From Jaltomata sinuosa (Eukaryota > Streptophyta > Magnoliopsida > Solanales > Solanaceae): a stretch of DNA of 64,000 nt. Positions 35,350 to 47,213 of the stretch are shown in pieces. Position 1 is the first letter of the stretch. Each line of letters starts with the position of its first letter. The notes beneath the pieces were generated by a model, which searched no databases, was not told where the DNA came from, and was given only the letters and a program-made list of their open reading frames with translations. A program made the position numbers and the translations under genes. The DNA is taken from assembly GCA_003996215.1 (NCBI GenBank), contig QJPP01002952.1, forward strand, positions 1 to 64,000, read 5' to 3'.

Positions 35350-36640
35350 TAAACCACTTTGATTTCTTCAGCACCTCTCAAATAAGCTTTGACATGCTGA
35401 ACATTTGCCTTGAACCGCTTGTTGTCATGGTTCTCAAGCTTTATAACACTATGTTGGGATACTTGCACCACTCAAAATGGCCCCATCCACTTAGGCTTAA
35501 GCTTGCCTGGAAACAAGTGCAGTTTCAAATTATAGAGTAGGACAAGCTTGCCCGGCTGAAAATCTCTCTTCTCAATCTTCCGGTCATGGTACATCTTCAT
35601 CTTCTCCTTTTACAGAGCTGAATTTTGATATGCATTCTGAAGAAACTCATCCAGTTCATTCAACTTACCAAGCCACTGATAGGATGCGGCACACCAGTCT
35701 ATGTTAAGCTTTTTAAGTGCCCACATGGCCTTATGCTCAAACTCCACTAGAAGATGACTTGCTTTTCCAAAGATAAGATTATAGGGAAACATACCTATAG
35801 GTGTTTTGTAGGTTGTCCGATACGCCCATAGGGCATCATCAAGCTTCGTAGACCAATCTGTTCTTTGTACATTAACCGTCTTTGCAAGGATGGATTTTAT
35901 CTCTTGATTTGAGACCTCTACTTGTCTACTCTTTTGCGAACGATTAGTTGTTACCACACTGTGCCTCACCCTTTATTTCTCAAGTAGAGCCCTGAACAGC
36001 TTATTACAAAAATTAGACCCTACATCACTAATAACGTTTGCGGTGTGTTGAATCTGCAGAAGATGTTCCTTTTCAAGAATATTGCGACACTCTTGCCTTT
36101 ATTGTTGGGAAGCACTACCGTCTCTACCTATTTTGACACGTAGTCAACAACAACCAATATATACCTCATACCATTGGACATCACAAAAGGACCCATGAAA
36201 TTGATTCCCCATACATCAAACAATTCAATCACTAGAATAGGAGTGAGAGAAATCTCATGCATCCTTGATATACCCCCTTCCCTTTGGCATCGATTACAGG
36301 CCCTTGCGTGCATGAGCATCCTTGTGGAGGGTAGGCCATTAGTAGCCACACTGATTCCACCATGATATCCTCCTACTAGATAGGAATGGAACGCCTCAAG
36401 TATGTCTTCCATTTCTATCTCATCTATACATCTACGAATCATGGTGTCACCACACACTCGGAACAAATAAGGCTCTTCCCAGAAAAACTTCTTCATATCA
36501 GACATGAACTTCCTTCCCTGATGGATGGTCAGGTCCGAAAAAACTATATCACTTGATAAGTAGTTAGTAATATCCATGTACCATGGGATCAAATCCTGAG
36601 AAAAAGCCAATACATGTTCATCTGAGAAAGTATCATCAAT
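35350..36640 (-). pseudogene. Athila-like integrase
   Basis: On the minus strand, an N-terminal HHCC-like region (YHGGISVA..., then CNRCQREG) lies near 36300-36370. The core starts at VWGINFMGPF near 36205, where the usual catalytic Asp is Asn (codon AAT at 36200-36202). After stops the protein resumes with DDALWAYRTTYKTPIGM near 35810 and ends with a VQHVKAYL segment and TAA at 35350-35352. Frameshifts occur between 36128 and 35970. The enzyme is dead both by substitution and by broken frame. Confidence 0.82.
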
Positions 36641-38080
36641 CTCAAGCTCATCTTTCAGCTGCAACATAGCCTTATCTTCAAGTTTGGACAAGTGATAAGC
36701 CACCTGATTTTTAGTAACTTTGCGATTCTTGACTTCAAAGTCAAATTCTTGCAACAACAACACCTAATGAATTAACATAGGCTTAGCATCCTTCTTTTAC
36801 ATAAGATACCTGAGAGCTGCATGGTCTATATGCACTATCACCTTGGTGCCAAGCAAATAAGATCTAGCATAGTAAATCAGGTGAATAATATTATCTCGTC
36901 TCAGTCCTAGGACTTCTCCTAGCGCTACTCCACTAGAATCACTCATCACCTCAAATGGCTCAGACCAATCAGGCGCAACAATAATGGTTGCGAGATCAAC
37001 TACAACTTTAGGCATCTGAATGCCTTCAAACATGCCTCATCGAACACAAACTTCATATCCTTCTCTAATAGTTTGCACAAGGGTTGTGCAATCTTAGAGA
37101 AGTTCTTTATAAACCAGCGATAGAACCCAACATGCCCTAAGAAATTTCGAATACCCTTCATTGAAATTGGAGGAGGAAATTTTTCAGTCACCTCTATCTT
37201 GGCCTTGTCAACCTCAATCCCATTTTTTGAAATTCGGTGGCCCAACACAATACCTTCTTTGACCATAAAATGACACTTCTCCCAGTTCAGTACCAAGTTG
37301 CACTCTTCACATATTTGCAACACACAACTCATATGGGATAAAGAATCACCAAATGAATCACCAAAAATAGAGAAATCATCCATGAATACCTCAATAGTGT
37401 CCTCCACCATGTTGGAGTAGATCAACATCATACATCTATGAAAGGTTGTTGGTGCATTACATAATCCAAATGGCATCCTCTTTAAAGCAAACGTCACATA
37501 TGGACAAGTGAAAGTCATATTCTCTTGGTCTTAGGAGCAATCAAAATCTTATTGTATCCTAAGTAACCATCAAGAAAATAGTATCATTCTCTACCATCAA
37601 GACATTCTAACATCTGATCTATGAATGGAATCAAAAAATTATCCTTCTCATTCCATGAGTTCAGCATTCTATAGTCCATGTAAACACGCCAAACTGTAAC
37701 TGGTCTCATAGGAATCAGCTCATTCTTAGCATTGGGAACCACAATGATTTCACCCTTTTTCAGTACATACTGAACTGGGCTCACCCACTTGCTATCTCCA
37801 ATAGGGTAAACATGCCTGCATCCATCCACTTGATGATCTCCTTCTTGACAACTTCTTGCATAGGCTGATTCAACCTACGTTGATGCTCAATATCCAGAAA
37901 ACAATTTGGCTCAAGCTGAATTTTGTGCATGCAGATGCCAAGTGGGATACCAATAATGTCAGCAATAGACCAACCAATGTCCCTTTTGAACCTCTTCAAT
38001 ACAGACAGAAGTGCTTTAACTTGCCTTTTTACTAAGTCAACTGCAATAATTACGTGCAAAGTGTTGTTGGCTCCCAAAAA
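36640..38080 (-). pseudogene. Athila-like reverse transcriptase and RNase H
   Basis: The minus-strand RT begins near 38077 (IIAVDLVKRQVKALL) and includes EHQRRLNQPMQEVVKKEII near 37850, WRVYMDYRMLN near 37690 and a frameshift around 37520. It continues through FALKRMPFGLCNAPTTF near 37470 and the catalytic FMDDFSIFGDS near 37375. Connection and RNase H follow (PFEVMSDSSGVALGEVLG near 36930, IVHIDHAALRYLM near 36810). In RNase H the text runs IHLIYYARSYLLG with no central helix region, so about 25-30 residues usual in the family are missing in frame. Confidence 0.87.
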
Positions 38081-38514
38081 ATGTAACGCAAGTGTGATAG
38101 AAGTGCCTTGAGATCCAAGACTGGAGGCTCCTCAATAGATGGTCTGGCTGGTGAGGTTACTCTATTCTTCAAGTACAATAAAGCTTTCTTGGAGCATAAG
38201 AGTAAGAACCCATACCAGCAAGTTCCTCCACCATGTTAGCATACTCATCGATGTCATCCCCATCAAAGTTCCTCCACTATGTTATCATACTCATCGATGT
38301 CATCCCCATCAAAGTTCAAGATCACGACTGTAAGTGCTTCAACACCAAGTCATTCCTCAATCGGAATGGATAACTACTCTTCCTTTACCACATCAATCAC
38401 TGAGACTACCCTCATGTCATTATGGTGCCTCATTGATTGGCACAGGTTGAAAGTTACTTCCTCATCATTTAGCCTAAATTTCATCTATACTCTCTCCAAG
38501 TCAACTAAAGCACG

Positions 38515-38815
38515 TCATGCGGCAAGGAATGGTCGCCCCAAGATGATGGGGACCTCAAAATCTACCTCATACTCTAGAATCACGAAGTCTGTTGGGAAGA
38601 TAAAGGACTTCACTTTTAGAAGTACATCATACAAGATGCCCACTGGCCTCTTCACAGCGTGATTTTCCATCAATAGCCGCATTGTCATTGGTGTGGGTGC
38701 TCCTAAGCCCAACTATCTGAATACTTCCAAAGGCATTAGATTAATGCTCGCACCCAAGTCACATAGTGTCTTGGCAAAATAAAATGCCCCAATAGTTTAG
38801 AGAATAGTGAAGACT
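38515..38815 (-). pseudogene. Athila-like aspartic protease
   Basis: The minus-strand sequence reads CDLGASINLMP near 38760 (DLGA is the catalytic motif used by the Athila/Tat lineage) and, after a TAG at about 38716, continues in a frame ending VPIILGRPFLAA near 38520, the usual ILGRPFL flap segment. It lies between gag and RT, as expected. Confidence 0.82.
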
Positions 38816-38832
38816 CCAAAATCTTCTCTTTT

Positions 38833-39320
38833 CTACACAAGAGAACGGGAAGCTATTGTACTACAATGGTGCAAATTATCTGCAGGCTCAAAACTGACAG
38901 TTCTCTTCTTTGTCACCAAGTCTTTCATGAACTTCAAATTTTCAGGCATCTGCTCTAGAGCCTCAACCAATGGAATATTAACCAAAAGTTGCTTCAACAT
39001 ATAGATATATTTTCTGTACTTGGCTTCTTCATCCTTCTTAGCTAGTCTCCGTAGGAAAGGAGCAAGAGGTTGAGGAATAGGCTTCAAGACTTCAGTAACC
39101 TCCTTCTCCTTCCTTATTGTCTCAGCTGGATCTTTTATAATTTGGCTTTCCTCATCACCATTTACGTAAGACTCAACCACAACTTCAACTTTATTGTTTT
39201 TAGGCTCAGTTTGCTCCTCAACAACTATAAGAATAGGAGGGTCAACAATCTACTTTTTGTTTCAAGTAGTCACCTCCATGAAATGTCTATCATTCTTTTG
39301 ATTCAGAATTGTATCACGAT
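38833..39320 (-). pseudogene. Athila-like gag C-terminus
   Basis: The 115-residue frame contains IPQPLAPFLRRLAKK, then KYIYMLKQLLVNIPLVEAL and MPENLKFMKDLVTKKR, the conserved gag-pol linker of Athila elements. The same frame extends through a few stops to about 39320 (DRHFMEV near 39290). There the element is cut off and plus-strand LINE-like sequence begins. The rest of gag and the 5' LTR are missing. Confidence 0.8.
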
Positions 39321-39325
39321 CAATA

Positions 39326-39640
39326 TTGGGCCTAAACTTTGAAGTTGGGAACACTGTTCTAGTTCAAGACTGGTTGACCACCTGGATTTTGTCATCTCTT
39401 CAAGATGAAGGTGTAAGTTTCTCTTTTGTTGTCCTGTGGGCGATCTGGAAGCAGAGGAACAAGTTAGTACATGAAAGAGCAGTTTTTGTTCCCTTAGAGA
39501 TTACCTCCACTGCCTTTGAAGAACACTCTAGATTTCCAAAATCTGAATCAAAAGAAGAAGAGGCTCCGAAGGAGTGTCCTAGAGAAACATCCATGGATCT
39601 TAAAGCTCTCTGTATTAATTTTGATGTAAAATTAGGATGA
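39326..39640 (+). pseudogene. Non-LTR element C-terminal scrap
   Basis: The 104-residue frame contains VVLWAIWKQRNKLVHERAVF at about residues 34-53. This Trp/Arg-rich segment is the usual join between the zf-RVT and RNase H-like (RVT_3) domains of plant LINEs and their exapted relatives. It is on the opposite strand to the main LINE and so belongs to a different insertion. Confidence 0.55.
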
Positions 39641-39659
39641 CATGTTCTTGTAAGGGAGC

Positions 39660-41066
39660 TTGGAAAGAGGGGCAAGAAGGTATGGAGTGGCATGGATAAC
39701 ATATAACACACAAAGGGTTTAAGTTGGAAGCAGCTACAAAATCGCTGAAGGCCATAAGTACACATTACATACAGAAGTACATGTCTTTGAGTATGCAATG
39801 AGATGGGTTTCACTAGTTTCTAAAGTCAGAATTTTGTTTAGAAATGACACCCCGATTAAGCAATATAAAGGTTGGGATTGATGTTAAGATCCAGACATGT
39901 CTATATGTTGCATGAATACCTGGATAATATCAAAAGATATCCAGGAAAGTTGTTAATTAAGAGTTCCTAGTTGAGTAGCGTCAGCTGCGAAGATGGCAGA
40001 AAAATGGCCATGATGACTTTCATGGATGTACTCAACTCTGCGATTTTATGATCAAACTTAAAGAGTTTGGGCTTGTCAAATATGAACCCTTGCTTCGCTA
40101 GAAAACTCTGTCTGTGTCAAGAAAAGTTATTGCTTCAATAATTTCTAAATAATGTGTTGTTTATCTTTCTCACATAGCATGTGTAAGGGATTGATATGGA
40201 GTTATCTAAATTTAATGGGAGAGAGATAATTATTTCTGAAATAAAAGAACTTGGAAAATGATTTGGAACTCACTAAATGTTGTTCTTTGCTACTGTAAGT
40301 TAAAATAGCTATGGAGCAAGAATAACAGATTGTGTACCTTTTAATCGCAGCGATAAAAATCGTTGTAATTGCCACCAAAAAAGAATTGTCCCAAGTCCAC
40401 TTTAGATAACTAGGAAGAGGGAAGAGGATTTTTTTTTTGCTGTTCAGAAAAAAAAACTTGGCAGAAGAGAAGGTCTCGCTCTCTTCTTAATAGAACTAAG
40501 AACAAGGAACGTGAGAGTTTACATGGGAGGGAATTAACTTCCCACAAAAAATTGAAACCTACGATGGTTTTCTAGTAATTTCTTTTAAGTTTATCTCTTC
40601 TAAATGGGTCAGGTTGGGTCAGTCAACATGGGTGACTCACGACCCAAACTCAATATCCAACATCTCTCACTTCGCACATGATGGACTAAACCTAAACTAA
40701 TACCATACTAATAGTACACACGGATAAATAGTTCGTGCGACCTGCAAGCATCAAGAGCTATACTTATTAAGGTTCAACAATAGCTCCACGTAGGAATTCA
40801 ATCACTTGCGGAAACAATTCACTAATAACATGAGGATCATATTACTTGCAATATCCCAGACAACATTCGCTAATTCAGAAGCTAATTATTCAATCCCTCA
40901 TTCTAAAAGAGGTGAACTGGAGTTCATGTTTAACTTTATATGCACAATTACACTTGACACCCTTATGGTAACTAAAATAACCGGCCTGTGTATACAAGTT
41001 AAATTATTAATTGTAATTGTCTTCCCTTTCTATTCGAATCTATCTTATTTCAAATAACCTACTTTT
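39660..41066. other. Unassigned 1.4 kb
   Basis: I find no domain on either strand. The block 40600-40680 (GGGTCAGTCAACATGGGTGAC ... CAATATCCAACATCTC) has the flavour of an inverted copia LTR start, but I could not find the other end. Homopolymer A/T runs are common around 40430-40460. Confidence 0.4.
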
Positions 41067-41310
41067 TGAGACATGTACTTCATTGCCTATTGAGTATAAG
41101 AGATTTGATTCAAATCCCATAATTAGAGGAGATCGTAATTCTAGGAGATTTTATTACAGTACTATTTATTTTTTGCCTCTTATATGTATATTTCCTAAAA
41201 TAGAATTCTAGGTTTTCTCTTTGATGTATATAAATATGTGTATATCATAATAATGAAAAATAAGAGAAAAAGAACGACCCTTTCTTTTGTAAGCCTGCGG
41301 CTTCTATTCA
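41067..41310 (+). mobile_element. Ty1-copia 5' LTR (short, ~244 bp)
   Basis: The right end is well placed: CTTCTATTCA at 41310, followed three bases later by a primer-binding-site-like TTGCATCAGAGC at 41314-41325 (complement of initiator tRNA-Met with two mismatches). Inside is TATATAAATATG near 41227 and an A-rich end typical of small copia LTRs. The left end at TGAGACATG (41067) is a guess based on the TG...CA rule. Confidence 0.5.
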
Positions 41311-41499
41311 ATATTGCATCAGAGCTTTTATAGAAGCAGCGGGAATTTTTTTTTTTTCTTCTCCCTGAATCCTTTTTTGTTCTTTTTGAATGGAACAATC
41401 AAACTTAAATTCGATGCTTCCAGCCACCTCTGTAACCCAATTGAATAACCTTGCACCATAAATCATCGTCCAACAGGACAATTCTGCCTTTCCCACTGG

Positions 41500-42214
41500 T
41501 GTGGTTCCTGACGAAACGAATTATCCTTTATCGTCACAACTAATGGAGGTGCATATTGGAGCAAGAAACAAAGTCGGATATCTTACAGGCAAATTGACCA
41601 AAACATCACCAAGTGATCCAAAGTATGGCACATGGATTACTGAAAATCACAAAGTTTGAAGTTGGCTGATTGATTCAATGAGCCCACATCTGATGCAAAG
41701 ATTTATTCGACTGGCAACGGCTAAGGAGATATGTGAAGCTTCTTCAAAAACTTTCTATGATCGATCGGATGAGACTCGCTTATTTGAATTGAATCAACAG
41801 TCTTTCACCGCTAAGCAAAATAGTCAACCTTTGTCTACGTATTACAATGAACTCGTTGCAATTTTTTAGGAAATTAACCATCGAACAACTACACAAGAGG
41901 GATTAGTGGAAGGGATTGTATATTTACATTCCATGGTGGCCAGGCTTCAAGTTCACATATTTCTGAGTGGGCTTGATTTGGAATTTGATCAAGTTCGTGG
42001 TGAGATTGTGCGAAAAGATCCTAAATTGGATTTGGAAAGTTTTTATGGGTATGTAAGGAGAGAAGCACAACAAAGACAAATCATGGGATGCTCTAGACCA
42101 GTCCCTGAAAGTTCAGCCATGGTGGTTCAACGTGATACACAAAAGAGTCAAAATATTCCATCATCAGGAAAAACCAACAACTTTGTTTGCAATCATTGTG
42201 GTGAAAAAGGGCAC
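41500..42214 (+). pseudogene. Ty1-copia gag
   Basis: Frames 41678-41869 and 41906-42241, plus sequence upstream from about 41500, encode a UBN2-type copia gag: GARNKVGYLTG near 41560, SWLIDSM near 41660, an STYYNELVAIF segment near 41840 and LSGLDLEFDQVRGEI near 41965. The zinc knuckle begins CNHCGEKGHC near 42190 but is cut immediately after the His codon by Tekay LTR sequence at 42215. Stops occur at about 41658 and 41867. Confidence 0.82.
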
Positions 42215-42440
42215 TGTCATGACCCAGTTTCTCGGTCATGATGGCAGCTACCCAGTAGGCAAACCAATCCCCATAGCCTGGAATGGTTAGTAATGGGCTA
42301 CTATCTAACAAGCAAGCGGAAGAACAGTTTAACTAGGTGAAAGCAAGGGAAATAGGTGAAGAAAGTAGACAATAGGAATATATATGTATATCATATATGC
42401 AGAAGCTAACCAACCCAAAAGACCTGGTATCATAGTATAA
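42215..42440 (-). mobile_element. Inverted Tekay LTR end fragment
   Basis: TGTCATGACCC at 42215 is the reverse complement of a Tekay LTR end. The following ~225 bases match, inverted, the last ~230 bases of LTR copy A (about 6780-7010), including the GGTTAGTAATGGGCTACTATC block. The remainder of that LTR is missing. At about 42440-42484 a small repeat (AAGAGGTAAATA twice) leads back into copia sequence. Confidence 0.8.
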
Positions 42441-42484
42441 GAGGTAAATATTTCAAAAGTCTTAAGAGGTAAATAGGATCCTTG

Positions 42485-43130
42485 TGCAAAAAGTTGTGTG
42501 TTTGTTGGCTATTCAGACTTCTAGAAGGGATATCGATGTTATGATCCCAAAAATAAGAACTTGCATGTTACGTTAGACTTCTCTTTTCATGAAAATGAAC
42601 CTTACTATATAGGGGGAGTTTCCAGTTCAACTCTTCAGGGGGAGAATGCGAGTGAAGAACTTAAGTGGAACAACAACGATATTGGAGTTCCATCGGACCA
42701 TGTTGAATTCTTAGACTTGGAAGAATTGCAAGGAAAATTGAGTAAGGAAACACATGCATTTGAAAAGATTTCCTCTGATCAGACCATAGATTCTCCAGCT
42801 TTGCCAAATCTATCTGAGATAGATGTAGTATGACAGGTAATGAAGATGTCATAGAAGACCTCATATTAACACCATCAACTGAAGAGTCCTTGCAGAATGT
42901 TCAAGAAGATATTGCTAATCCTCAATATCCCCCTTTATCAATTACCATCGATATCAAATAGGGGTATCCCTAGAAAACAATATGAACCTGATCTAAAAAC
43001 TAAGTCCAAATATCCAATTAATAACTATATCTCAAGTCATAGGTTATCGGATTCATATGCTCTAATTGTTGATCAATTATCCAAAGTATCTATTTCTAGC
43101 AGTGTGTAGGAGGCATTGGCAGATCCAAAA
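42485..43130 (+). pseudogene. Ty1-copia integrase tail / RT linker
   Basis: Copia sequence resumes with CVFVGYSD near 42495 and CYDPKNKKLHVTLD near 42540, the segment after the copia integrase core. A Ser/Glu-rich linker follows (42561-42833), then frame breaks leading to RT. Copia protease and integrase catalytic core are absent, lost together with most of the inserted LTR. Confidence 0.7.
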
Positions 43131-44115
43131 TGAACTAAGCCAATGAATGAAGAGATGGAAGCCTTGCAAAGAAACTCAACTTGGGAGTTGGTTCCGCCGC
43201 CAAGAGAAAAAAAGCAATTGGTTATAAATGGGTATATACTTTGAAACCTAAAGTAGATGGAAGCATTGATACATACAAGGCGAGACTAGTAGCGAAGGGT
43301 TATGCTCAGAAGTATGGAGTTGATTATCAAGAAACTTTGGCACCAGTAGCCAAGCTCAACACTATTCGTATTCTTATATCCATTGCAGTGAATAGATATT
43401 GGCCTTTAAGACAGTTTGATGTAAAAAATACCTTTCTAAATGATGACTTGGAGGAAGAAGTATATATGGAATTTCCACCAGGCATTAAGCAAGGACCAAT
43501 GCATAAGGGAAAAATATGCAAACTGAAAAAATCACTTTATGGGCTAAAACAGTCACCTAGATCTTGGTTTGGGAAGTTTGCATCGGAGATGAAGTCTGTT
43601 GGTTACTTGCAAAGTAACTCTGACTATACCTTGTTCATTAAACACAATGGGGGAAAGGTAACAACATTAATTATATATGTAGGCAATATGGTATTAACTA
43701 GTGATGACCCCCACGAAATAGAGCAACTACAACAGTACTTAGCCACCAAGTTTGAAATGAAAGACTTAGGACAACTGAGATATTTCCTAGGTATTGAAGT
43801 TTCAAGGTCGATACAAGGTATATCTCTTTCCCAATGAAAGTATGTATTGGATTTGCTGATAGAAACTGGAATGCTTGATTGCAAACCAGCTAAAACACCG
43901 ATGGAGATGAACCAACAACTTGGACTTTCTTCTGTTCAGCAATTAGCATACAAAGTTTGTTATTAACGACTAGTGGGGAGGTTGATCTATCTAACTCATA
44001 CAAGGACGGATATTGCATATGCGGTAAGTGTGGTGAGCTAGTTTATGCAAGCTCAAAGTATAGAACACATGAATGCATTCCATAGGATCCTAAGGTATTT
44101 GAAAAAGAGTGTTGC
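43130..44115 (+). pseudogene. Ty1-copia reverse transcriptase and RNase H start
   Basis: The frame 43181-43837 plus flanks covers most of copia RT: MNEEMEALQRNSTWELV near 43145, YKARLVAKGYAQ near 43275, FDVKNTFLNDDLEEEVYME near 43420 and KKSLYGLKQSPRSWF near 43535. The polymerase motif reads IIYVGNMVLTSDD near 43675. The family has Asp-Asp where this copy has Gly-Asn, so the active site is destroyed. After a stop at 43835, RNase H-side sequence (GRLIYLTHTRTDIAYAV near 43990) continues to about 44115 and ends abruptly. Confidence 0.88.
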
Positions 44116-44366
44116 TATTTGGCACAACTCACGTTGGCACAACTTGGCACAACTCGGGTAAAAAGTCTAAATAGCCCTCAAGTAAAAGTGGCTACAAACC
44201 GCCTGCTTTTCCACCAACTTTTCCATCTAATTCTAAAACCACTTTGCTTGTATATTTGATACTTCCACCACTTTTACCTTTTGGATTTTTATCCTTTACA
44301 AATTCTTATCTACAAAATTTCTCTAATAATCTTTGAAAAAAAAATCCAAACAATCTCAATATATGT
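44116..44366. other. Junction region with short direct repeats
   Basis: The end of copia passes into three copies of TTGGCACAACTC-like sequence (44130-44160), then AT-rich DNA without a recognised domain. Confidence 0.4.
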
Positions 44367-46180
44367 ATGAGGTATACCTTGAATGAAGTATTTGGGATTG
44401 AAAATAGTGACAGTTTGATCGCTAATGTAGATCAACATGATGTAGATTCAGATGGTGGTTATGGTGTTAGTACTTCAGATTCATATTTGAACAGTGACGA
44501 TGAGCGTATTACAAACTTGCTAGCTCAATTAGGATACGAGCAAAATATGTCTGATCAAGTGGAGGTAGACAAAGATTTAAATAATCTGAATTCATAAGAA
44601 TATAAATATGAGGATCAAGGGGTAGAAGAAGATGGAGATGCAATCATGCATATCATGAGTTTAATGACATAATATATTTCGATACAACCAACCTTGTGAA
44701 TCAATGGGGCATGCCATTTGCTTCATTCATTTGTGTGAATCAGCATAGGCAATCTATTATTTTGGGATGTGCTTTGATTACGAGTGAGGACATTAAAACA
44801 TACAAGTTCGTCTTCGGAACGTGGCTTAGTGCCATGGATAATGTACCTCCAATAGTTATCCTTACAGACCAGTGTGAGAGTATGAAGGAAGCCATTAGAC
44901 ATGTTATGGCAAACGCTATTCACAGGTATTACATTTGGCACATCCATACAAACTTACATGTTAGGCTAAGGCGTGTTGAAGATTTTAAAATTGCCAAGAG
45001 TGAATTCAAATCCATAGTCTTTGATAGCATCACTATTGTTGAATTTAAGGCAAAATGGGTTGTATTCATTGAAAATTATGAGTTAGCCGGTAGAACTTGA
45101 TTCTCTAATATGTTTTTAGAAGGAGAAAATGGGTTCTCGTATTTCTCAAGCACTACTTTCGGGCTGGTATATTTTCCACACAAAGGTGTGAGTCAATGCA
45201 TGCTTATATAAGTGGTCAAAGCACCTTGAAGCAGTTTGTTGAGCAGTATGAGATAGCCTTGAGAGACAAATATGACAAAGAATTACAATCTGAAGCTATC
45301 TCTAGAAATACACGAGTAGTATATTTATCCGGATTTGAGTGGGAGGAGCAAGTTCAAAATCATTACACGCGTACAATTTATGATTTTTTCAGGTTTGAAA
45401 TACAAAGGTTGCTTCACTGTGAATTGAGCATGCATAAGGATATTGGAGCAGTGGAGGGAGTTATGAAATATGACAAAATAGATTTTTAAATAAGAAATGA
45501 TTTCCATGGAAATCAATTTGTGTACTCGGTGGAGTACAGACCTAACGGTCAATATTTTGACTCTAATTGTAAATACTTCAAAAAATTTGGAATTATTTGT
45601 TGTCACATACTTAAAGTCATGACACACAATAGGATCCAGTTATTTCACGACAGGTATATCTTGAGATGGTGGAGAAGAGATGTAATTCATCCACATTTGA
45701 ACAAATTCTTCCCCAGACATTATCCAACAATGACAGAAGAGTTCAAAAGATACAATGGTTTAAAAAATGGTTTGGTAGAATTTGTGATGTTGTTTTGGAC
45801 AATGACGTGAGATGTATGGATTTCAAAAATGTTTTGAAAGGTCGATTAAATGCATATTTAAATTGTAAAGATGACATGGCTGTCCCAAATATTGGTAGAG
45901 ATGAGTCAGAAGAAGATGTGACATACATAAGAAATCCTAGGGAAGATTGTTCCCGTGGAAGGGCCTTCGATCAACAGGCAGAGAGCAGCACGTGAAAACA
46001 ACTTTATGCGAGGTGGTAGACGATGGGGTGAAAGTACGAGTGTAAATAATGATCTTGGAGATGACGAAGGTGGTAGTACGAGTGGTAGAGGCAGTAGAGG
46101 TGGTGGTGTTTGTGGTAATAGAGGAGGTAGAAGTGGTGGTAGAAATATTATTGTTGAAACTAACCCAATAGTTGAGTAAG
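44367..46180 (+). pseudogene. FAR1/MULE-type transposase relic
   Basis: An acidic frame at 44367-44597 precedes a MULE-type transposase core (about 44640-45100): DTTNLVNQWGMPFASFICVN near 44685, LGCALITSEDIKTYKFVFGTWL near 44765, VILTDQCESMKEAI near 44855 and HIHTNL near 44940. After stops, a C-terminal half (45196-45489 and 45520-45810) has an FRFEIQRLL segment and a SWIM-like zinc motif, CKYFKKFGIICCHIL near 45570, whose first Cys is Ser. A Gly/Ser/Arg-rich tail follows to about 46180. FAR1/FHY3 family members derive from such transposases. No terminal inverted repeats were found, and frame breaks make it a pseudogene. Confidence 0.75.
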
Positions 46181-46380
46181 TTTTCATGTTGTATTTTGAT
46201 TCACTGATTTATAACAAATTTGTGATAGTTGAGTAATATGTTTTTTCGGTTAAAATGTCAAAGGTATAATATTTATAACACTGTGAAAGTAGCATGGTCA
46301 AAGCTTAGGTCAAAAGGAAAATAACCAAAAACAAAAATATAAGTAGACATTTAACTATTAAATTATAAATTATGAAGTTT

Positions 46381-46473
46381 TTTAACTTACAAATCAAAGT
46401 GATTCTTTAAGAAAGCAAATAATACACAAATTAAATGAGATGAACCTATTGGGTAAATAAAATACTTATTTGC

Positions 46474-46532
<59 letters not shown>

Positions 46533-47158
46533 AAAAAAAACAACCAAAATAATTTTTATTTTAAGCGGCAGACTAGACTCGAACACACGACCTACGGATT
46601 CTAAACGTGACACCTAACTGGTTTACTGGAATAGCATCATCTTCAACATATCTACAATTGTAACTCTTTTATTCCTTTCATTAGAAATCAATTTAGTATA
46701 CTCTATATACTCCATATTTCTTTGCTTCTTCTTTTTTTAACTTATAAATCAAAGTGATTTCTTTTTCTGTAAAAACAAATAATACACAAAGTAGATGAGG
46801 TGAACCTATTGGGTAAATAAAACACTTATTTGCAGATATATATATATAAGAAAAAAATCAACCAAAATAATTTTTTTTAAGCAGCAGACTAGGCTCGAAC
46901 ACACGACCTACAGATTCTAAACGTGTCACCTGACCGGTTTGCTGGAATAGCATCATCTTCAATATATCTACAATTGTAACTCTTTTATTCCTTTCATTAG
47001 AAATCAATTTAGTAAACTCTATATAATTCATATTTCTTTACGTTTTTTTTAACTTACAAATCAAAGTAATTTTTTTTTCTAAAAAGGCAAATAATACACA
47101 AATTAGATAAGGTGAATCCATTGGGTAAATAAAAAACTTATTTAAGCTATATATATAT

Positions 47159-47213
<55 letters not shown>

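Noticed and set aside
39400..39813. 137-residue minus-strand frame
   Set aside because: Antisense to the LINE C-terminal scrap at 39326-39640; no domain.
46477..46530. (TA)n tract as a possible origin or matrix attachment site
   Set aside because: Simple microsatellite expansion inside a tandem module explains it; nothing else supports a function.
46576..46586. True tRNA gene at the GACTCGAACAC patch
   Set aside because: Only A- and B-box-like strings are present; no cloverleaf with a plausible acceptor stem and anticodon loop could be drawn.
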